This document shows, in pieces, positions 1 through 10,344 of a stretch of DNA of 64,000 nt (position 1 is the stretch's first letter; every line of letters starts with the position of its first letter). Source of the DNA: Himantopus leucocephalus (taxonomy: Eukaryota > Chordata > Aves > Charadriiformes > Recurvirostridae); assembly GCA_003993805.1 (NCBI GenBank), contig RSEF01000006.1, positions 26,693,402 through 26,757,401 of the forward strand. Direction: 5' to 3'. The position numbers and the translations under genes are program-made. Below the pieces are notes generated by a model, which saw only the letters and a list, made by a program, of their open reading frames with translations, was not told the origin of the DNA and ran no database searches.

Positions 1-770
1 TGGACTCTCCACACCATCACCCGCTTTGGACAGTTTAAGACCATCCAAATTCACCTTCCCGGGAATGATCTTCTCCACAGTGGTTCAGGGCATGGGTATC
101 CCTGGCTGAGAGAGGGAAAAGCACTTCTACGGCTGAGAGCATCCCGGCTTTGGCTCAAACAACACTTATCCCCCAAAGCCACTGCAGAGCAGGTCGTCAG
201 GCTGCTAACACACGTTTTATGGCTGCTGGCTGATGCCCACGGAAGAGCGTGGCACACCAAGCTCCAGGTGGACCCCATGGCTCCCTCTGCTCAGACCAGC
301 CTCCGAGAGCAAACAAGGGAATGGATTTTGTGGACAAAAGGGTGTCTGTGACAGCCCCCACTGATGCTCACATTGTGGAGCAGCTCTGGAGCCACCAGCC
401 CAGCCCATGCGCGCCAGGCTCTCCAGGACAATTTGCCCACCTGACACCAGGGTCAGGCCCATTTACCTCCTAGAAATCCTGCTCAGTCTTTGCGCATCTT
501 CCAAATTCATTAAAAATCAACCTCAGAAACTAGAGATTTCCGGGGTCGCCTCTCTCAGCCTTCTCGGTGCACCACAGCCCATCACTACCTGCTGAAGATG
601 GGGCATGTCCCCACACAGGTTCTGCTTCCTGTTATTCCTCATTCCCAACGAGGGGCGCTTATATCGGTACTTACTGACAGCTAAATGATTTTCCATATGT
701 TTTCATGGAATTTCTTATTCACTATTACCACAAAAGAGACAGATAGCATTAATAATTGATTTTTTTTTTA
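1..770. other. Non-coding stretch, no gene recognised
   Basis: I see no exon with convincing splice sites and no recognisable protein on either strand. The open frames here are short and resemble no family I know. The stretch is moderately GC-rich and ends in a T run (about 760-768) just before a CR1 tail. In SCHIP1's orientation this lies 3' of the exon at 2652-2770, so it is probably intron. The next SCHIP1 coding exon is not visible here and is presumably beyond the window edge. Confidence 0.6.
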
Positions 771-968
771 GGCTGAGGGTGGTGAGACACTGGCGCAGGT
801 TGCCCAGAGAGGTGGGAGATGCCCCATCCCTGGAGGTGTTCGAGGCCAGGTTGGACGGGGCTCTGAGCAACCTGTTCTAGTGGGAAGATGTCCCTGCTCA
901 TGGCGGGGGAGGTTGGACTAGATGGCCTTTAAAGGTCCCTTCCAACCCAAACCATTCTGTGATCCTAC
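771..968 (+). mobile_element. CR1 LINE fragment, 3' end (sense)
   Basis: This is a 5'-truncated chicken-repeat-1 retrotransposon tail. The sequence shows the end of the second reading frame (gttgcccagagaggtggga, then ctggaggtgttcgaggccag), followed by the typical 3' untranslated end (ggttggactagatggccttt, ggtcccttccaaccc, attctgtgatcct). Truncated copies like this are normal for the family. It is non-functional, and it identifies the left block as bird-like. Confidence 0.93.
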
Positions 969-2166
969 AGGAGCTGTTAAGCCGTGGTGGACAGACGCGG
1001 GTACCCGGGCCGGGGAGCAGGCTGCCCCCTTGGCTCAGCTGCGAATTGCATCGCGCAGAAAGAGCAGAGCAAGTGCAAAACGTGAAGCTGCGACTCACGC
1101 GCCTTCCGAGAGCGTGACCCCGACGCCCGAAACCCAGCAATTTATGCTCTTTAATTTTGTAGGCAAGCACAGTTTTCAACCCAAAGGTTCCTGTAGGTCC
1201 CATAACGGGCAGCGTGCAACACTAATGCTTTGCCCAGACTATAAATATTAATGAAACGCCAAAGCGTTCAGGTACAGCTGGTAATTTCTCGTGGCACAGC
1301 TGCCAAACCCTCCCGTGCAGCGTTAATTAGACCCGTGCTATAATTACAAGATAGCGGCTCCTGGTTTAGCTGTAACTACACAGCGCAAAACTGTTTTCCC
1401 TTTCAAATGACTTGCAGTTCAATTTAATTTCACAATTGTACCTCTCTGGTGTAATAACAGTATTCCTCCAGGTTTTATGCCTCTCTAAGACTTTTTTCTT
1501 CTCCCACACCATGGCAACAGGTAGATCTTCGCTCCCAATGTGGGAGGTGTTCGATGCTTTCCAAGCGCCATGGGTTACTCCCCGGCAGCTGGATATAAAC
1601 AAGCCTTTCTGGAGTATATTTGATGTAGAAATTTTAAAAATCAGAATAAGTGAAGTATCCGTGCTGTGCAATGCGTCAGCCCCGGGGATGGAGCGGTGTT
1701 CGGCGAGCAGAGCCTGCGCAGAGCGTGTGGATGTAGGGGGAAGGCAGTGAGCCACGTTAAAGCTCATTTTTTCCATTCTCTGGTGCTTTCTGTGTGTGAG
1801 ATTAATTGGTCTCCACTGCCCTGCTGTCACCAGGGCTAGCTATCAGCATCGGATCTGTTTCCAACCGCCTGCCACCTCCCCAGCCACCGAAGGAAGATGC
1901 GCTTTCACAAACTCATGTTTTTTTGCCAACCGTCACCACGCTGCCTGACCCAGGACTGGTGGGACCATCCTCGAGCCCTGCCCTGCTTTGGACACGCACG
2001 TCTGGCATTAAACCAGGCATTCAGACACTAAAATCCTCAGTATTTTGCAACTCAACGTAAAGAACTCCTTGGGAGAAAAAACCAAAACCCAAACCCAACT
2101 GTCTTCCTGACAATAACTCTAGTTGCGCATTCAGCGCACTTCCACCACTGTTCTCGGTCTGCCCAG
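969..2166. other. Non-coding stretch with an AT-rich, TAAT-motif segment
   Basis: No gene is recognised. About 1130-1450 is AT-rich, with repeated homeodomain-type cores (tttaattttg, attaatgaaac, gttaattaga, ctataattac) interspersed with retained CpGs. That mixture is more typical of a conserved non-coding element than of neutral intron, but conservation cannot be tested here. The rest, 1450-2166, shows no structure I can name. Confidence 0.4.
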
Positions 2167-2167
2167 G

Positions 2168-2340
2168 TCACAGAATCACAGACTCTCCTAGATCGGAAAA
2201 GACCTGTAAGATCATCTAGTCCAATCATTGACCTAACACGGACAAGCCCACCCCTAAACCACGTCCCTGAGCACTGTATCTCCATGACCCTTAAATACCT
2301 CCAGGGATGGGCACTCTACCACCGCCCTGGGCAGAGATCC
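2168..2340 (-). mobile_element. CR1 LINE fragment, 3' end (antisense)
   Basis: Read on the minus strand, this has the standard CR1 tail. On the plus strand it appears as cacagaatcacagactctcc, then gatcatctagtccaatcatt, then ccacgtccctgagcactgta and ctccagggatgggcactcta. It is 5'-truncated and non-functional. It lies about 310 bases on the 3' side of the SCHIP1 exon, in the same orientation as that gene. Confidence 0.92.
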
Positions 2341-2651
2341 TAAACGAAAAACAAAAGGAAACCCATCTCAGGAAAATTCAGCTCATTTGCTTTATCCTCT
2401 GAGCAGCCAAATATCTCTTCCGTACGGTTTCAACCTAATATTTTAACATATTATTTACAATTATTTACATAACAGCCAACTACTGTGTTTGGACCATAAG
2501 ACACTGTTCTAAAACAAGAAAATCCAAGAACACGGTTGCAAGCAAAAACTGAGGGCTTCTCTGAAGGGCAGGTCTCAGGACGTCCCACTGGAGGCATCTC
2601 ACGCTTTTCAGCCTCCGAAGAGGTTTTGGGCTGCGAGGCCGCCGGGCTTAC
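2341..2651. other. Probable SCHIP1 intron sequence 3' of the exon
   Basis: Nothing coding is recognised. On the minus strand this directly follows the splice donor at 2651-2650. It is AT-rich near 2430-2530. I see no further exon. Confidence 0.5.
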
Positions 2652-2770
2652 CGGGAGGAGAGGCTCGGCTTGCCGCTCTTGCTGCAGCTGGTGTAGAGTC
2701 CCGGGCCATCGTCGAAGAAACTGCCCAGAGCCAACTTCTGCCTGATGGACTCCCGCTCATTCTTCTGGGC
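2652..2770 (-). CDS. SCHIP1: SCHIP1 (schwannomin-interacting protein 1) internal exon
   Basis: SCHIP1 binds the NF2 product merlin/schwannomin. The IQCJ-SCHIP1 fusion isoform also acts at axon initial segments and nodes of Ranvier with ankyrin-G. Read on the minus strand, the exon is 119 bases and encodes 39 codons plus two bases: [19 protein letters not shown], then [20 protein letters not shown] and the start of an Arg codon. I recognise this as the conserved segment just before the acidic middle region and the C-terminal coiled coil. The splice signals fit: a pyrimidine-rich acceptor ending ttttcag before 2770 and a gtaagc donor after 2652. The start phase is 0, and the exon ends two bases into a codon. 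It is only part of the gene; the coiled-coil exons (lower coordinates) and the N-terminal exons (higher coordinates) are not visible. One residue (Leu in GPGLYTS) is Ile in the human protein as I recall it. It could equally belong to an IQCJ-SCHIP1 readthrough transcript. Confidence 0.93.
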
Positions 2771-3120
2771 CTGAAAAGGGAAAGGCGACAAGAAAGGATG
2801 AAACCACCGGTCACGCCAGCGTGCGGGAAGAAGAGCTGTCCCGCCAGCCCCACCGCCACGCTCATGATGCCCAGCGTCCCCCAAGCTGTCTCCCAGGGTT
2901 GGGTGAGCCACGTAGCCCATCCCAACAGAGATGTCCATCGACACCTCTCCCTCTCCACACGCTGATAGATATGTATCTATATACACACACATCTGATATA
3001 TACCTAATATATATTGATATCTCTACCTATATTCATATATAGCCCCGAGGCCACACTCGCACCTTGAGCATCTTCCACTTCCCTGAGCAGCCTCCAAAAC
3101 CACACAATCCTTCTTCTGCC
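2771..3120. other. Intron 5' of the SCHIP1 exon, with an AT dinucleotide-rich tract
   Basis: On the minus strand this is the sequence entering the acceptor at 2771-2773. About 2965-3043 is a degenerate TA/CA low-complexity tract (tatgtatctatatacacaca and similar). Unusually, the frame of the exon stays open upstream through this stretch as far as a methionine codon at 2992-2990. I treat that as chance. Confidence 0.5.
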
Positions 3121-3420
3121 AGCGTGCTTAGAGATGTATTTTTCACCATTGCCATCAAATTATCCACAGTTTTAACAATGTATTTTTATATTCGTTTTTT
3201 GAATAAGGGCAAGCTACAAAGTGATTTGAAATGAATCACCGATCGATGATTATGGAGGTGACTGTGTAATCGATGTGCAATAAATGAGAACCACAGATCT
3301 CGATTCAAAATTAGCACCGGTACTATCCCGGTGTCTGTCACTAACAGATTATGTGCCAACGCTGACAACAAATTCATACAAGGCGGCAAGTTATTGATAG
3401 AAGGAACATCCTGAAACCCT
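3121..3420. promoter_or_regulatory. Candidate conserved non-coding element with ATCGAT-type motifs
   Basis: An AT-rich stretch that nevertheless keeps several CpGs. Two ATCGAT cores occur (gatcgatgatt and taatcgatg), plus a related tctcgatt, all within about 70 bases; they resemble ONECUT/CUX-type sites. I see no coding potential or repeat signature. Calling it regulatory is inference; cross-species alignment would decide. Confidence 0.3.
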
Positions 3421-5160
3421 CAAACGTTTCATTTTAAAATAACACATAATACTCGATCAAGAATACACAACAGAAGAAAATGTAGCAGGCAGTCACGGGC
3501 TGCTTCCACTGTGTTAATTAATATAGATGATATATGGGAAGCACAGCTAAGTAAAAATAAAGCACCTTTTTTGATACAAGGAAGTGAAATATAACAAAAT
3601 GTATATTATTAACTTAAAATAGCTAATAATTTGATTCCAACTCCAGTGCTGACTACATACATTACATTATCACACCGCCCATTATATTGTCAATCCCTTC
3701 CCAAAATACACGCTTCATTTGTAACCTAACTCCTTTTATTGAAAAAAATTTAAAATATTAAAAGTAACCCCCACAGCACCAAGTGCTATTGAGTTTTTGG
3801 GTTCAGCTCCCAGTTTCCGAAGTTCTACCCGACCGCCCCGCTGTGTTTTGCTACTTTGCTTTTTCACGTTCCAATAATCGATGCCGTAATCACACAGGGG
3901 CAGCCAGATTTAGGAGAAAAAATAGCCCCACCAGTGAAGGCAGCACAGGGGAAAAAAAAAAAAGATAAAAATGAGGGAGAAGTATTGTTTTTAGCAGACG
4001 GAAAGAGGAGACAGGGCTGCCCGTGCCCGTTCCTCGTGGTGCCCATCTCACCATGCGCACGGGTGTCTCCCCCATGAGAACCAGCCGCATCCCTCAGTGC
4101 ATCAATATTTCATGGAGTCAGGGATACTTAGCCTCCCCGGTTTTTCCAACTCAGATGATCCTCTCCCATCTTTTTCTCATTCTCCTTGTGTTCCGACAGA
4201 AATCAGGAGCCCAAAGCACATCTCCACCTGCTCCTGCCCAGCCGGGGCGGCACATCCAGCCAGCCGGGACGGCTCCCTCCCTCAGCAGCGTACCCCCCTA
4301 CTCTGTGCCTGCTGAAAACTACTCTTCTTTGCGTTCAAACACGCATCAATACAGGTACACTCCCACAAATTTATGATGGGGCCGTCTCTCCAGATCTTTT
4401 TTTAATTTTGCTCCGTTTCCCACCCAGACGCACCTGCTCCCAGTTCGACATCTGTACATTTAATCAACGTGCGGTTTGTTTTCTCCGCCAGGTCATTACT
4501 GAGGATACTGCATAACGCTGCTCCCAGGACTGAGCTCAGAATATCCCTTTTTATAAACCAGACACAGGCTAATGACCGTAAAGAAATCAAGAGTCCTATT
4601 TGTTATTATAAAATAGGGAACAGTTACTACGAAATAGAATATACCTAAGGGAACTGGACTTTAGGCTTTAGATAAATTACCCAACAGCTGCAGTCTACAT
4701 CCGGAGCCGGGTCGTGAAAACCGTAAATTGAGAAGGAAAATTGCAAGTCGTTTTTTGATTATCAAATATACTCACTCGGTATATAAAAAAGAATGCACCA
4801 AATACTGAACTAGCGAGAAAAACATAAACCCATGTTATTTAAACGTGCAGCTTGACACTGAATCAAAAAACAAACGTATTTCAGGGGTCTGCAGAGCTGA
4901 AGTCTGGTTCACACAATTACTTTAAACAAAAGGCTGCTTTTTATTTTTAAGGCAAAACACTCTGGGGCGGATGTTTTCCTTCTTACTGTTGACCTTCCAA
5001 TTCGGAAGGTCAGGAGCTACCTTTGTTTTAAGTCCACGACTAAAAACACAATGTCAGAGGAGGGCTGTGACTGCCTCCACGTCCAACGCTTTACAGTCCC
5101 GCTCCAGTAAAGGCAAACGGCCACGGGGGGGGTTCAGCCTTTCCCCCCAGCGGACTCAGC
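3421..5160. other. Non-coding stretch
   Basis: Mostly AT-rich sequence (3430-3780 and 4560-4960) alternating with more CpG-rich patches (around 4020-4300). There is an A-run near 3953-3963. No exon or dated repeat is recognised. The longest open frames here are not similar to any protein I know and lack splice context. Confidence 0.5.
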
Positions 5161-5161
5161 A

Positions 5162-5284
5162 CACCGTTTCCCAGCCCCGCTGTAATTACTGCCGTTCATA
5201 AATCCATCGCCATCACATCGCCNGCACCGTTTCCCAGCCCCGCTGTAATTACTGCCGTTCACAAATCCATTGCCATCACATCGC
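5162..5284. repeat. 60-base tandem pair split by a single N
   Basis: A 60-base unit at 5162-5221 recurs at 5225-5284 with two C/T differences (ttcataaatccatcgcc versus ttcacaaatccattgcc). A lone N at 5223 separates the copies. This is the pattern left when two overlapping contig ends are abutted instead of merged; the two differences would be allelic variants or errors. A genuine short duplication is possible but less likely given the N. Confidence 0.85.
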
Positions 5285-6379
5285 TGGTGTTTGCAGATTG
5301 TACGCAACCACTCGGGCTCTTCACCACCCGCCTCCGACACGTGCCGTCCCCGACACCGAAAAACTCCCTACATTTTCAGTTGGGAGCCTGAATTTATCCA
5401 ATATATGCCTTCTTCCCACACAACCCCATCCCTGGGGGCACACGGAGGTACCGCTGATGCCGGCGGCTGTCCCCGACCGACCCGATGCTGGATGGAGAGC
5501 AGATGCCCATGGTAGCGGGCACGAGATTTCTGCAGTTTTCTGGGAAACCGAGCAAAGTCTATACTGTCCTCAGCTGGAGCAGCCAGCTCCAAATAACGGC
5601 CCTAATAACCCCTAATAACTTCTGGAGTTGTACCCATGGGTACCAAACCCGGACCGACCACCAGGCGCGCTTTGCTAAGGTGCTGCCTGTTTGGAGAGGG
5701 AAGAAGAGGTTAATTACGCGGCGAATGACAGATTAACGGGTGCCAGCGACCAGCCAGGCAGTGCCACTGCCATGCGAGGGGTTAAACCGCAGTGAGGTCA
5801 GCGGAGGCTGGATGCCGGAGCCATCCCCCGGCACCAAACAGGGCCAGGCCACCGAGGCTATTTTTGCCAGGGTCTGTCATTACCAGCCACGGACAATTAC
5901 TATATTTAAAGTTCCAGACCCATAGGCAGCGCCTTATTTTATCTCTGTAAAGTACCAGGGCTATTCGTGGATTTACAAACAGAAATTGTAACCGCGGAGC
6001 GTTCGTTTTTATCTCCTTTTTCCTCACGGCTGATCGGCTGGTAAGCGCAGAACCGAAGTCAAAACTTGCGTATCCCAAGCCACGTGGCGAACTGCCTTAA
6101 AACCCCGGGGTCTCGAGGTAGGAGGATGCGTGTGGAAACATCTCTTTGCATTTTCTTTACCATAAAGTGACGTGCAAACGCAGAGGGAGGAAGGTTTGCC
6201 GCCCCGCACCGGTGCGTTAAACACTACCGAACCTTTCCCTGCTCCGGCACTCGAAACGCAGCGCCCTGGGAGGGTGTTGGGCAGCGTTTCGCCCAGTCCT
6301 CCTCCTGCCAAGAGAGCGACTGTTGCCGGACAATAGGCTCCTTTTTGTCCCTTACCTTTTTATAACTCCCCTCCCCGGC
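5285..6379. other. CpG-containing non-coding stretch
   Basis: Moderately GC-rich sequence with scattered CpGs leading into the CpG island at 6.38 kb. An AT-rich patch at 5870-5970 includes ctatatttaaag and ttattttatctctgtaaag. No protein is recognised on either strand. Confidence 0.45.
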
Positions 6380-7000
6380 CGGCGCGGCTGCTTTCCTGAT
6401 GACGTCACCCATGCCATCACCCTCCCGACTCATCTCCTTCGCTCCCGGGTCCTCACGTGGCCGGTGAAACGCTCCCGCCGGGGCATCTCAAGGCTCTTCC
6501 TCCGCTCTTCAATCGTACACCATGGGATCAAGCGCTCGTCCCCGCAGCCAAGACCTGCGGCAGCCCCACCGTCCCCCCGGCCGGGATGCCTTCCCGGCCC
6601 CTCTCGCCTCCCGTCCGCTCCGGAGCACCTTGCTTTTCCCTAATAAAGTCAACGGCAGCGCCGGAGCCTCGGCCAGCTGATGAGAGGGAGGCGAGGGCTG
6701 CGCCGGCCAGGGAAGCCGCGTCCTCCTCCAGCCACTGCCAGCGCCGGATAAAAATAGCCCCGAGCCCTCACCGGCTACACAAGGGCAGGAAAAAACCCGG
6801 TGTCTGATGTCAAAATCCAAGCGCGGCGGCGTAGTCACGGCTAGAGGGGGCGGGAGGAAGGGGCTTTCTCCCAGGGTTTTCACCGTGGAAGTTATCCTAA
6901 TGAAATCCCGGCGGTCGGAGGAGCTTCCCACGGCCGGGGCAGCGAACCCGGGCAGAGCCGGAGTGGTCCTCAGCCCTCGCCCGGCCGCTCGAGGATGGGC
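6380..7000. promoter_or_regulatory. CpG island with promoter-type motifs (possible alternative SCHIP1 promoter)
   Basis: High GC and dense CpG across about 600 bases. It contains a full palindromic CRE (TGACGTCA, 6400-6407), a CACGTG E-box (6454-6459), a GC box (GGGGCGGG, 6847-6854) and an AT-rich ggataaaaatagcc at about 6746-6759, which reads as a near-MEF2 or TATA-like site. It lies about 3.6-4.2 kb 5' of the SCHIP1 exon in the gene's orientation, so a start site for a shorter isoform is plausible. The minus-strand open frame spanning much of the island (6509-7048) resembles no known protein, so no first exon is called. Promoter activity and direction are inferred. Confidence 0.5.
6400..6407. 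promoter_or_regulatory. Cyclic-AMP response element (CRE) consensus
   Basis: An exact TGACGTCA palindrome inside a CpG island, 47 bases from a CACGTG E-box. Full CREs inside CpG islands are often bound by CREB/ATF proteins. Occupancy here is untested. Confidence 0.5.
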
Positions 7001-7538
7001 AGTCACAGCAATGTCAACCACAACATGAAGTTTTGGGTTTTTTTCCACTCTTTACACGAAAAACACCCGAAAGGAGCCCAGGGAGCTATTTCTTGGCTAA
7101 AACCCCTTTTTAAGGTGCAAAAAAAAAAAAGTTTCTAGGAATTAACCAAGAGCTCAAAAAGGCATCCAGCCTTAACCTGCCACCCGTCCCGCGGGCTTGC
7201 AGAGCCCGGGGACCCCCGCACCGCCTCGTCCCTGCTCAGGGGTGGCCGAGCACCCCAGCCCCGGCTCCCAGGGTGGGGGTCTGCAGCCCCCAAACCTACA
7301 CCGCTTACAGCTCCAGCAGTCCTGCCCGGAGATCCAGACTTCCCGGACACGGCCGCTGCTCCCCAACCCCGCACGAAACCTGCTCAGCCCTTGCTGAGGT
7401 CCTACCTCGGTCGCACCCATCACGGCGCGCGATGTTTGCTCCGCATCAGCTGCGGCTGGAGGCAGGAGTCACACACTTGCGGCGGGCATTTCTATAGGGA
7501 ATCCTTAGAAAGATGGAATTTACATCACTGTTTCCCAG
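7001..7538. other. GC-rich non-coding flank of the CpG island
   Basis: Continuing GC-rich sequence with CpGs (7180-7480), preceded by an A-run at about 7119-7130. No exon is recognised. Confidence 0.45.
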
Positions 7539-7601
7539 TGAGCCTCAAAACGTGGCGCACCAGCAACAACNTGAGCCTCAAAACGTGGCGCACCAGCAAC
7601 A
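7539..7601. repeat. 30-base perfect tandem pair split by a single N
   Basis: The unit at 7539-7568, beginning tgagcctcaaaacgtggcgc, recurs exactly at 7572-7601. The bases between are ac and an N at 7571. As at 5.2 kb, this looks like an unmerged contig overlap and not a biological repeat. Confidence 0.88.
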
Positions 7602-8060
7602 GAAGTACTGATTTCTGGCGCCACACTACTGTGCTGCACGCTAGATGAGTAATTTTAACAGCCCGACAAAGTTTACATATTTAAATGATATATCCAAGCC
7701 ATGCTGACGTGATTTCACCTAAAATGCATATTCGAGTTAGATCACTAGCTCTAACGACATACAAACTCCACATCATGGCATTACTCTACTCTGAAGTTTC
7801 AGGAAGAAACGGTAATAACAAGCAGGATTGTTTAATTCCATTCTTGTCCCAGGATGCTGCTTTGTAACTATAATTCCCGAATGAAACAAAGTTGTTCTCT
7901 GGATATTTAATTATTTTTAGTTCCCCTCCGCAGCTGACTCATTGTGTCCTTTCCTGCTGTTGCTAAATTAACTTCCTCTCCCGGCCGTGGGGATGGATCC
8001 TGACACAATAAATCTGAGAAAAAAGAATAAAAATAAATTAAAAAAAAAAATAAAAATCCC
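7602..8060. other. AT-rich non-coding stretch, candidate conserved element
   Basis: AT-rich sequence with retained CpGs. An exact AP-1 core TGACTCA is at 7935-7941, a short inverted repeat (gttaga/tctaac) is near 7735-7755, and an A/T-rich tract runs 8020-8060. There is no coding signal. A conserved-element interpretation is tentative. Confidence 0.3.
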
Positions 8061-9310
8061 ATAGCCCGAGAGGAAGGATGTGGTGGCCAGGAGCACCGGG
8101 CTGGGGGCTGAGCCTGCAATTTGCCACATTTCACCACCACCACCACCCTGTTTGGGACAAGTTCCCGCATCACCCTGCCCTCCACGGTCAGATGGGGATG
8201 TCCCCAGACCTCCTCCTCGGCTGAGCCGGGGACCGCCAGCCCGGTCCCGCTGTGCCCGTGGCACCCACCGCGCAGGGCAGGGATGCTGGGTGAGCTCACG
8301 CCACGTGCAAGCCATCCCTCCGCCAACCGACACCGAAGTCACCCCTGAGGGAAGGAAGCGACGCAGTTTCCTGAAAAACACATTTAGCGCTTCTCACCCA
8401 CATTTTTTAAAATGTTTTATCCCCCAGTCCAGCTTTCAGGCCAGCTCAGCGCTGCGCTGCCCTCCCAGCCGCGATGCTGCGGGACCGGTCTCGTGGAGGG
8501 GCATCCCCTGAGCAGATCCCGAGCTGGTCTCAGTCTCCAGTGATCTCCAGTGATAACCCCGCTGCCAGCAGCCGCCTCATTCACGGCAACAGGAGAAACC
8601 CGAAGCTGGTTAAGCAGCACGGATGGGAGCCCCTGCACCCATTGCTGGAGGTGTATTTGGGTCCCCTCCTCGGTGGCCACGACCAGAGCCAACCCCGCAC
8701 TCCTGGGAGGGGCACCTCCCCACGAGCAGAGAAAAAAGGCCAATTTAAACCCTGGATATCGAAAACATCAGGCGAATTAATTTTGTGGTCGTCTCGGCCC
8801 AAGGACCAAACCCTTTGGTGCGCAGCCCCTTCCCCACCCGACGCAGAAGGCCACCGCGGGCAGAGGGGCAGCACTGCTGCCCACCAAACGCCCGTGACTG
8901 TCCCTCCGGCAACCGGCCCCGGATTGAAACACCCCCACCGCCGCTACTGGGTTTAAACACACAAAAAAGCGCTGTCGGGGGCGAGGCTGTGGGGTACGCT
9001 CCACGTTGGCATCGCTGGCCGACGTCACGTTGCATCCGAAGGAAACTGGCCTCCACGGCCACAGCCGCAGCGGCTCCTCCAGCAGCCCACGGCAACACTG
9101 GCTGGGGCGGGGGGAGAGGTGGCCACGGCCTCCTCAGCCCAGTTTGCTTTTCATAGCATGAAGGGAAAGCTCAGAACGGGCGTATCTGGAGCAGGTCAGC
9201 TGGGGCGTCCCTGCCACGGCCACGGCCCCAGCACCGTCGGCAACGCACCGGCCGAGGACGGCAGCGCTCAAGTCGTCCTTAAGCGAGGCGAGGAAATAGG
9301 ACACATCAAG
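8061..9310. promoter_or_regulatory. Second CpG-dense region
   Basis: CpG is dense through 8080-8360 and again 8790-9310, the latter including gccgacgtcacgttg with a CRE-like core. An intervening, less CpG-rich stretch lies around 8370-8780. The open frames here (up to 160 codons) are the long stop-poor frames expected from GC-rich sequence and resemble nothing I recognise. It may be a second promoter or island 5' of the SCHIP1 exon. Confidence 0.4.
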
Positions 9311-10344
9311 TTTTGCGCGCTTTAAACACGCAGCGATTGCTTACGGACAAAACCAGCAGCGAAATTTAACTCTACTGTGCATACGTTAACAGTTGCTTGA
9401 GTCAATGAAAACCCCCTCAACGCTCTCGGGGCGTTCTCCATCTGGGGAGGAAACCACCATCCCCTTTATGTGGGGGATCAGCTCCCACACACCGCCGGTT
9501 ACCAAGTTAGTAGATAAAACCCCTAAATTCCCAGCGAAGTTCAATAAAAGCGCTCTCCCAGCCAAACCAGTGCTCCTGGCCATGGTATGGAGGTGGCTTC
9601 CAGATCCGTAGACACCTCAAGTTGCCAAAACTACTTCACAAAACATGTACGTTGTCACAAAGGTCGGAATAAATCAGAGAGTCCCCCCAAAGCGCAGCAT
9701 CCTTCCAGCGCAGAGCGGCCGGTACAAGGTACTCACAACAAATCCCTGCAAATTTAGGGATGAGATGGACCGTGCCCTCCCTCTGATGATGCTTCCCTGA
9801 GCTTTAGCACTCCAAGTGCTTCCCACCTACTTCGCAGAGTTTTTTGGGTTTTTTTTTTTTAATCTCTGCCTAAACAAGGCGGCCTTCAGCCTCAGCTCTC
9901 TACAACGCAGGCTTTATTTTATTTTATTTAAGTGGTTTGGGATGCGGGGTCAGCGTGCTCGGCCCCACGAACGGCGGGTCCTGTGCCGTACCAAGCCGCA
10001 GCGTCCCTCCAGCCACCGGCGAGAGGCCAGGCCAGCCGCTCTCCGGCTCTGCCAGCGCTCCAGCCTGGGTTTCGTGGCATTTGAGGTTTTCTCCAAGGCC
10101 CGTCTCTTGGGGTTATATTCTGCCACGAGAATTTGTATTCACTTTAATGAAAACAATGATGACAGCCTGGTAATTTCTACATGCCACGAAAGCCTCCAAA
10201 ACCCTAAAGATATCAAACAAAAGAAACCTAATAATAAAAAAAATGTTTGGTTTTTTTTTTTTTTTTAATGAACACTTCATATTTTAAGCTTGTGATTTTT
10301 ATGGCCCAACTTTTATGGTTCGGTGCTTGGTGAGACCCTGGGAG
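9311..10344. other. Non-coding stretch up to the first gap
   Basis: Mixed composition. By hand count it has about 37 CpG in 945 bases (9400-10344). T-rich runs occur near 9840-9860 and 10251-10266. No gene is recognised. It ends abruptly at the 1000-N gap. Confidence 0.5.

Noticed and set aside
1..2651. Search for the next SCHIP1 exon (acidic region)
   Set aside because: No minus-strand frame encodes the expected acidic, serine-rich segment; it is presumably beyond the window start.
6509..7048. 179-codon minus-strand open frame in the CpG island
   Set aside because: GC-rich DNA has few stops. The product matches no family I know and has no convincing splice or start context. It also does not resemble the SCHIP1 N-terminal exons.
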